Source: Pseudomonadota bacterium
GTDB taxonomy: Bacteria > Pseudomonadota > Gammaproteobacteria > Burkholderiales > Casimicrobiaceae
NCBI GenBank assembly: GCA_029571495.1
Contig: JAKPSO010000797.1
Location: 1-17,844 of the forward strand
Direction: 5' to 3'
Length of the DNA stretch: 17,844 nt
Shown piece after piece: positions 14,749-17,844 of the stretch. A program made the position numbers and the translations under genes. The notes beneath the pieces are model-generated. The model saw only the letters and a list, made by a program, of their open reading frames with translations. It was not told the DNA's origin and did no database searches. The first letter of the stretch is position 1; every line of letters starts with the position of its first letter.

Positions 14749-15141
14749 ATGAAACAGAAAACTACATCAGTGGCGGTCCTCATGTTGGCGCTCGGCATAG
14801 CAGTCACGCCAGCCGCATTCGCTGCAGGTAACCACGATCATGCTCCCAAATTTGGCGGCATTGTTAGCGAGGGCAAAGGCTTTGATGCGGAACTCGTAGC
14901 CAAAGCCGATCTAATCACGGTTCACCTGTACGAGGAGAAGAAAATGATCAGCACCAAAGGTGCCAAGGCCAAGATCACCTTGCTGAACGGTGCTGAAAAA
15001 ACAGAAACTGTACTGATGCCTTCAGGCGAAAGCACCCTAGAGGCGAAGGGAAAATTCAACGTCAGCGCTGGCACGAAAGCAGTACTTGAAATCACACTTG
15101 AAGGCAAAAAGCCCAGCGCAGTACGATTCGTCATCAAATGA
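14749..15141 (+). CDS. small periplasmic protein of metal-efflux operons, unknown function, 130 aa
   Basis: A signal peptide (cleavage near AFA-A, 25-26) is followed by GNHDHAPKFGGIVSEGKGFD (27-46). A beta-rich body comes next (AELVAKADLITVHLYEE, AKAKITLLNGAEKTETVLMP, AVLEITLEGKKPSAVRFVIK). I recall similar proteins with an HDH..GG start in betaproteobacterial czc and copper clusters, without a known role. AAAGG lies 7 bases before the ATG, and the gene follows the RND pump by 24 bases, so it is likely in the same operon. Binding or passing metal in the periplasm is an inference from the His-rich N-terminus. Confidence 0.7.
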   Translation: MKQKTTSVAVLMLALGIAVTPAAFAAGNHDHAPKFGGIVSEGKGFDAELVAKADLITVHLYEEKKMISTKGAKAKITLLNGAEKTETVLMPSGESTLEAKGKFNVSAGTKAVLEITLEGKKPSAVRFVIK

Positions 15142-15190
15142 GTAAGCATGGCGGCGGTGTGAGCAATCGCGATGGGGTGATTGAGTTTTC

Positions 15191-15208
15191 AAGTTGCTTT
15201 CGCAACTT
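15191..15208 (+). terminator. hairpin between the small periplasmic protein and the ZIP-like gene
   Basis: AAGTTGC (15191-15197) and GCAACTT (15202-15208) form a 7-bp stem with a 4-base loop. Only a short T run follows, so it may be a weak terminator or an attenuator before the transporter gene. Confidence 0.4.
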
Positions 15209-15227
15209 TCGATAGGCTGTGCGACAA

Positions 15228-15950
15228 ATGTCATTTCTGAACGTTCTGACCTACGCGGCTATTCCCGCTGTTGCGGTTGTAATGGGAGGCGTCCTGTCGT
15301 CGCTGCGGCCTCCTGGCGCGGGGATGCGCAGCGCGGTTCAGCACTTCGCGGCAGGCGTGGTTTTTGCCGCGCTCGCGACCGAACTGTTACCTGAGGTTAT
15401 GCACCGGCGTTTACCGTTGCAAACGATAGCGGGGTTCGCGCTGGGCGTCGTGGTGATGCTTTTACTCAAAGCTTTCACCGGGAAAAGGTCGGAGGACGTA
15501 GATACCGCCAAAACCGGTTTGCCGACGACACTGCTCATCGCACTCGGAATCGACATTGCGCTTGATGGGTTGTTAATCGGCGTCGGCTTCGCTGCTGGTG
15601 AAAAGCAGGGACTACTGCTCACCATTGCGTTGACGCTGGAAGTGTTGTTTCTCGGGGTGTCCGCGTCAGCGGCGTTGAGCGGCGGTGGAGCGTCTCGCTC
15701 AATGATCGCACTGATCACGGCTGGGTTGGGTGGCCTACTGCTGACGGGTGCGGGATTGGGGGCGGTGGTATTAAGTGGCGCGTCCAGCTCGACGATAGAC
15801 GTGGTGCTGTCGTTTGGTATCGCGGCGCTCCTTTACCTTGTTGTGGAAGAACTGATGGTGGAAGCGCACGAAGGGCAGGAGAGCCCGTGGTTGTGTGCGA
15901 CGTTTTTCGTGGGGTTTCTGGTGCTACTGATTATTGAAATGAACTTATAG
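15228..15950 (+). CDS. ZIP-family-like metal transporter lacking the usual histidines, 240 aa
   Basis: Seven or eight membrane segments in the ZIP layout: HFAAGVVFAALATELLPE (39-56) in TM2, IALGIDIALDGLLIGVGFA (104-122) in TM4, LEVLFLGVSASAAL (137-150) in TM5, and LYLVVEELMVEAHEG (202-216). Classical ZIP proteins have HNxPEG in TM4 and HExPHE in TM5; here the counterparts are D109-x3-D113 and E138, so the histidine ligands are replaced by acids or lost. The ATG at 15228 is preferred over an in-frame GTG at 15219. ZIP proteins normally bring Zn, Fe or other divalent ions into the cytoplasm, so the place beside an efflux system is notable. The direction cannot be inferred from sequence. Confidence 0.75.
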   Translation: MSFLNVLTYAAIPAVAVVMGGVLSSLRPPGAGMRSAVQHFAAGVVFAALATELLPEVMHRRLPLQTIAGFALGVVVMLLLKAFTGKRSEDVDTAKTGLPTTLLIALGIDIALDGLLIGVGFAAGEKQGLLLTIALTLEVLFLGVSASAALSGGGASRSMIALITAGLGGLLLTGAGLGAVVLSGASSSTIDVVLSFGIAALLYLVVEELMVEAHEGQESPWLCATFFVGFLVLLIIEMNL

Positions 15951-15986
15951 ACGATCCCGCATGCATCATTCGTGCCGCCGGGAACT

Positions 15987-16016
15987 TTGCAGCATGGACT
16001 CAATCTCAGATACACT
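15987..16016 (+). promoter_or_regulatory. candidate sigma-70 promoter before the second CzcI-like gene
   Basis: TTGCAG (15987-15992) and TACACT (16011-16016) are 18 bases apart. The ATG follows at 16031, so the leader would be only about 8 bases and nearly lacks a ribosome binding site. Weak support. Confidence 0.3.
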
Positions 16017-16030
16017 CTCCGCTGATAGTT

Positions 16031-16459
16031 ATGAACCACTTTCGCCAATTTCGTCGATTTCTATTGTTGCTTCTGGGCCTGACGCTCAGCGTGCAGTCAA
16101 TGGCTGTCGCGTCGCTTGGCGCATGCCATAAGGCGAAAGCGTTCGCGTCGCAGCAAGTGAAGGTCGCCGCAACGCACGGACACCACGGTGATGTGCCAGC
16201 GAACCACGCTGCCAAGCACGATCACGGCAAACACAGTGCGGTTACGCCGCACGACGGCGATCCTGAAGATCGCTCGACACAGGACGGCAATCGGGTTAAA
16301 TGTGCGGCGTGTGCCGCTTGCCATCTTTGCAGTGTCGTACTTCCTACTGAAACAGCCGCTGCCTACATTCCAACAGACGAATCGGTCCTATTCCCGGAAT
16401 CAACAGTTCCTCGCGTACGCAATGTCGCGAACGGTCTAGAACGACCCCCACGAGCCTAG
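16031..16459 (+). CDS. secreted His/Cys-rich protein, DUF2946/CzcI/CopL-like, 142 aa
   Basis: A basic n-region (MNHFRQFRRF) and hydrophobic core form a signal peptide to about residue 26. The mature part holds many His (HGHH 49-52, HDHGKH 63-68) and a dense CAACAACHLC cluster (91-100). The C-terminus ends GLERPPRA. It resembles the small exported proteins that open copper or czc operons (DUF2946, CzcI, CopL type) and shares the CxxCH element and ERP-ending with the protein at 8184-8537. It precedes a hairpin-rich leader and an HDH-protein/TolC pair. A role in sensing or buffering metal in the periplasm is an inference. Confidence 0.55.
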   Translation: MNHFRQFRRFLLLLLGLTLSVQSMAVASLGACHKAKAFASQQVKVAATHGHHGDVPANHAAKHDHGKHSAVTPHDGDPEDRSTQDGNRVKCAACAACHLCSVVLPTETAAAYIPTDESVLFPESTVPRVRNVANGLERPPRA

Positions 16460-16467
16460 CCACACCG

Positions 16468-16496
16468 TTCCGGTTGTGATTCGTTCACTACCGGAA
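16468..16496 (+). repeat. inverted repeat, first hairpin of the leader after the second CzcI-like gene
   Basis: TTCCGGT (16468-16474) and ACCGGAA (16490-16496) form a 7-bp stem around a 15-base loop, starting 9 bases after the stop at 16459. Confidence 0.5.
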
Positions 16497-16508
16497 TAGA
16501 GGCTCGTC

Positions 16509-16531
16509 CACGCTGCAACGATTGCAGCGTG
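16509..16531 (+). terminator. strong perfect hairpin, terminator-like but without a T tract
   Basis: CACGCTGCAA (16509-16518) and TTGCAGCGTG (16522-16531) form a perfect 10-bp stem with a CGA loop. No T run follows (the sequence goes on with CCCTTCGATC), so a classic intrinsic terminator is unlikely. A regulatory or RNA-protecting structure in the 131-base leader before 16591 is as likely. Confidence 0.55.
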
Positions 16532-16590
16532 CCCTTCGATCAATCCGTCTGCCCCTGAACTCCGGGCGGCCGTGTATTTCGAGATTTTTT

Positions 16591-17022
16591 ATGTTGTTTC
16601 TTTCTCCCCTTAGTGTGGGCGAGCGTCGTATGTGCGTGCCGCTTGTGTTCGGCGTTGCCGCGATGGTGCTGTTTGCTGGCTTCGCGCAGGCCCAACACGA
16701 TCACGTGATGCCAGCCGCTCCGCCTACATCTCCAGCCGCCGCAACAGTGGCAAGCGCCCCGCTTCCCGCGCTTGGCGCGCCCATGCCTTTGCAATTCGAG
16801 TCTGTGCTATCGCGCTACAAGCCCATGACCGACCAAAAGCTCGGCTCATGGCGCGACGCCAACGATACGGTCACCCGCATTGGCGGCTGGCGCACTTATC
16901 TCAAGGAGTCGCAAACTCCTGACCCGGCAACCCCGGCTGCGCCAAGCACGGGGCAAGGGCCAGTGATGCCCAAGCCACCCACGGCACCCAATCCCCACGC
17001 AGGCCATGGAGCAAAGCCATGA
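16591..17022 (+). CDS. small secreted protein preceding a TolC-family gene, 143 aa
   Basis: With the ATG at 16591 the product has an ERR-containing n-region and a signal peptide ending at FAQA (about 34), then QHDHVMPAAPP, a Pro/Ala-rich stretch, and a core FESVLSRYKPMTDQKLGSWR followed by DANDTVTRIGGWRTYLKE (69-106). The end has PHAGHG. An in-frame ATG at 16630 is possible but would leave the signal without positive charge. I recall this core (Y......W..AND.V.RIGGW..Y) in proteins encoded beside TolC and copper-oxidase genes in Burkholderiales; its role is unknown. Its stop overlaps the next start by ATGA, so the two are coupled. Confidence 0.65.
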   Translation: MLFLSPLSVGERRMCVPLVFGVAAMVLFAGFAQAQHDHVMPAAPPTSPAAATVASAPLPALGAPMPLQFESVLSRYKPMTDQKLGSWRDANDTVTRIGGWRTYLKESQTPDPATPAAPSTGQGPVMPKPPTAPNPHAGHGAKP

Positions 17023-17844
17023 ACGCCAATCACGGAAAAGCTCGGGCTGCACTAGCAAACGCCTTCAGGGCGCGCCGCCTGGTGTTGGCACTGGTGGGCG
17101 TCGGCACGCTGGCACTCGCGGGATGCGCCACGGTCGACATCAATCAAGCCATTGCCCGTGCCGGTCAGGACAGCGGCAATCTCACGGGTGGCAAGCTCAC
17201 GCTCGCGCGCACGGATCGTGAGCGCAACGAACTGAGAATCGCCGCAGCGGCGATTCTCAGTAAACCGTTGACCGCCGATGATGCGGTGCATCTGGCGTTG
17301 ATTAACAGTCCTGCCATGCAGGCGCTGCTCGCACAAAGCTGGGCTGATGCTGCAATGGCTGCACAGTCGGGCCGATTGCCGAACCCGCTACTCACGCTCG
17401 ACTGGATTCGATCACCCGGCACCGTCGATGTCGGGCGCATGCTGGGTGTTGGCTTGCTCGACATTCTGACGTTGCCACGACGTAACCGAATCGCGCAAAG
17501 CAGGCTGGAACAAGGGCAATTGCAGCTTGCATCAGACGTCGTCGACAACGTAACGCAGGTTCGTCAGGCTTGGGTAACTGCTGTGGGTGCGCAGCAATCA
17601 TTGGCCTACGCTAAACAGGTCAGTGAGTCCGCCGAGGCCAGTGCCGAGCTGGCGCGCCGCATGTTGGAAGTCGGTAACTTCAACAAATTGCAGCGCGCGC
17701 GACAGCAGGCGTTTTACGCTGACGCTTCCGCTCAGTGGGCGAATGCCGCACACACCGCGACAGCGAGTCGTGAAGCCTTGATACGGCTGCTGGGTTTGAC
17801 CGACGCTCAGGCGCAACAACTGACGTTGCCAGAACGCCTTCCCA
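17019..17844 (+). CDS. TolC-family outer-membrane lipoprotein (N-terminal 275 residues, runs off right edge)
   Basis: The ATG at 17019 overlaps the previous stop codon. The signal peptide ends in the lipobox LAGC (Cys36), so this channel is lipid-anchored, unlike the one at 8634. After it come SKPLTADDAVHLALINSPAM (about 83-102) and long helical segments with the TolC repeat pattern (DILTLPRRNRIAQSRLEQGQ, then LARRMLEVGNFNKLQRARQQ). The reading frame is open to the last base of the window. The neighbouring HDH protein suggests a second metal-export unit, possibly copper or silver; the pump genes that would decide this lie beyond the edge. A perfect palindrome sits inside the gene at 17232-17260. 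Confidence 0.85.
   Translation, partial: MNANHGKARAALANAFRARRLVLALVGVGTLALAGCATVDINQAIARAGQDSGNLTGGKLTLARTDRERNELRIAAAAILSKPLTADDAVHLALINSPAMQALLAQSWADAAMAAQSGRLPNPLLTLDWIRSPGTVDVGRMLGVGLLDILTLPRRNRIAQSRLEQGQLQLASDVVDNVTQVRQAWVTAVGAQQSLAYAKQVSESAEASAELARRMLEVGNFNKLQRARQQAFYADASAQWANAAHTATASREALIRLLGLTDAQAQQLTLPERLP
17232..17260. repeat. perfect 13+3+13 bp palindrome within the TolC-family gene
   Basis: CTGAGAATCGCCG (17232-17244), loop CAG, then CGGCGATTCTCAG (17248-17260). It lies in frame and encodes LRIAAAAILS in the N-terminal part of the mature lipoprotein. Confidence 0.9.

Noticed and set aside
1..17844. CRISPR arrays, rRNA, tRNA (including a tRNA attachment site near the integrase) and complete insertion sequences
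   Set aside because: No regularly spaced repeats, no tRNA-like cloverleaf next to the recombinase, no rRNA sequence, and no transposase frame with terminal inverted repeats were seen by eye.

Overview
The window looks like an accessory metal-resistance region from a proteobacterium, most likely a betaproteobacterium (Burkholderiales or a close relative). The basis is family resemblance of the proteins and the gene order; no rRNA, tRNA or other phylogenetic marker is present. 

Bases 1-2800 are a worn, mosaic stretch. It holds the start of a PLP-dependent aminotransferase (1-503, minus), a 5'-truncated DHCW-type cupin remnant, two small membrane-protein genes (one of the LIC_13387 type), a GNAT acetyltransferase tail with an in-frame stop, an Arc/FitA-like ribbon-helix-helix antitoxin gene with no intact toxin, and a divergent lipoprotein gene cut off after about 67 codons. 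A 19-bp copy of the 3' end of the next gene (KfrA-like) lies just after the cut lipoprotein, so about 2734-2850 looks like a recombination junction and possibly the left edge of an island.

Bases 2822-5332 carry a KfrA-like coiled-coil DNA-binding protein (minus) and a divergent tyrosine recombinase with all six catalytic residues. Short palindromes and direct repeats lie between them, and an overlapping inverted repeat follows the recombinase. This looks like the mobility module.

Bases 5327-15950 are a divergent metal-efflux locus. A CadR/PbrR-type MerR regulator (minus) faces a P1B ATPase (CadA) across a MerR-type promoter with a 19-bp spacer and a 9+9 bp dyad. After cadA come a small secreted CzcI-like protein, a TolC-family channel, an extra membrane-anchored periplasmic protein, a CzcB-like adaptor, a CzcA-like RND pump, another small periplasmic protein and a ZIP-like transporter. 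The channel, extra protein and adaptor overlap by ATGA, which points to translational coupling. The ATPase would move Zn/Cd/Pb from cytoplasm to periplasm and the RND complex would carry metal out through the outer membrane. Many exported proteins carry HDH-type metal-binding sequences, several of them directly behind the signal peptide.

Bases 16031-17844 begin a second unit: another His/Cys-rich CzcI-like secreted protein, a hairpin-rich leader, a small secreted HDH protein, and a TolC-family lipoprotein that runs off the right edge. By analogy this may be the start of a copper- or silver-type export operon, but the defining genes lie outside the window.

The most striking unexplained structures are mutually exclusive RNA pairings in the leader of the channel gene (8536-8631), a perfect 13+3+13 bp palindrome inside the second TolC-type gene (17232-17260), and the non-canonical metal-site residues of the RND pump and the ZIP-like protein.
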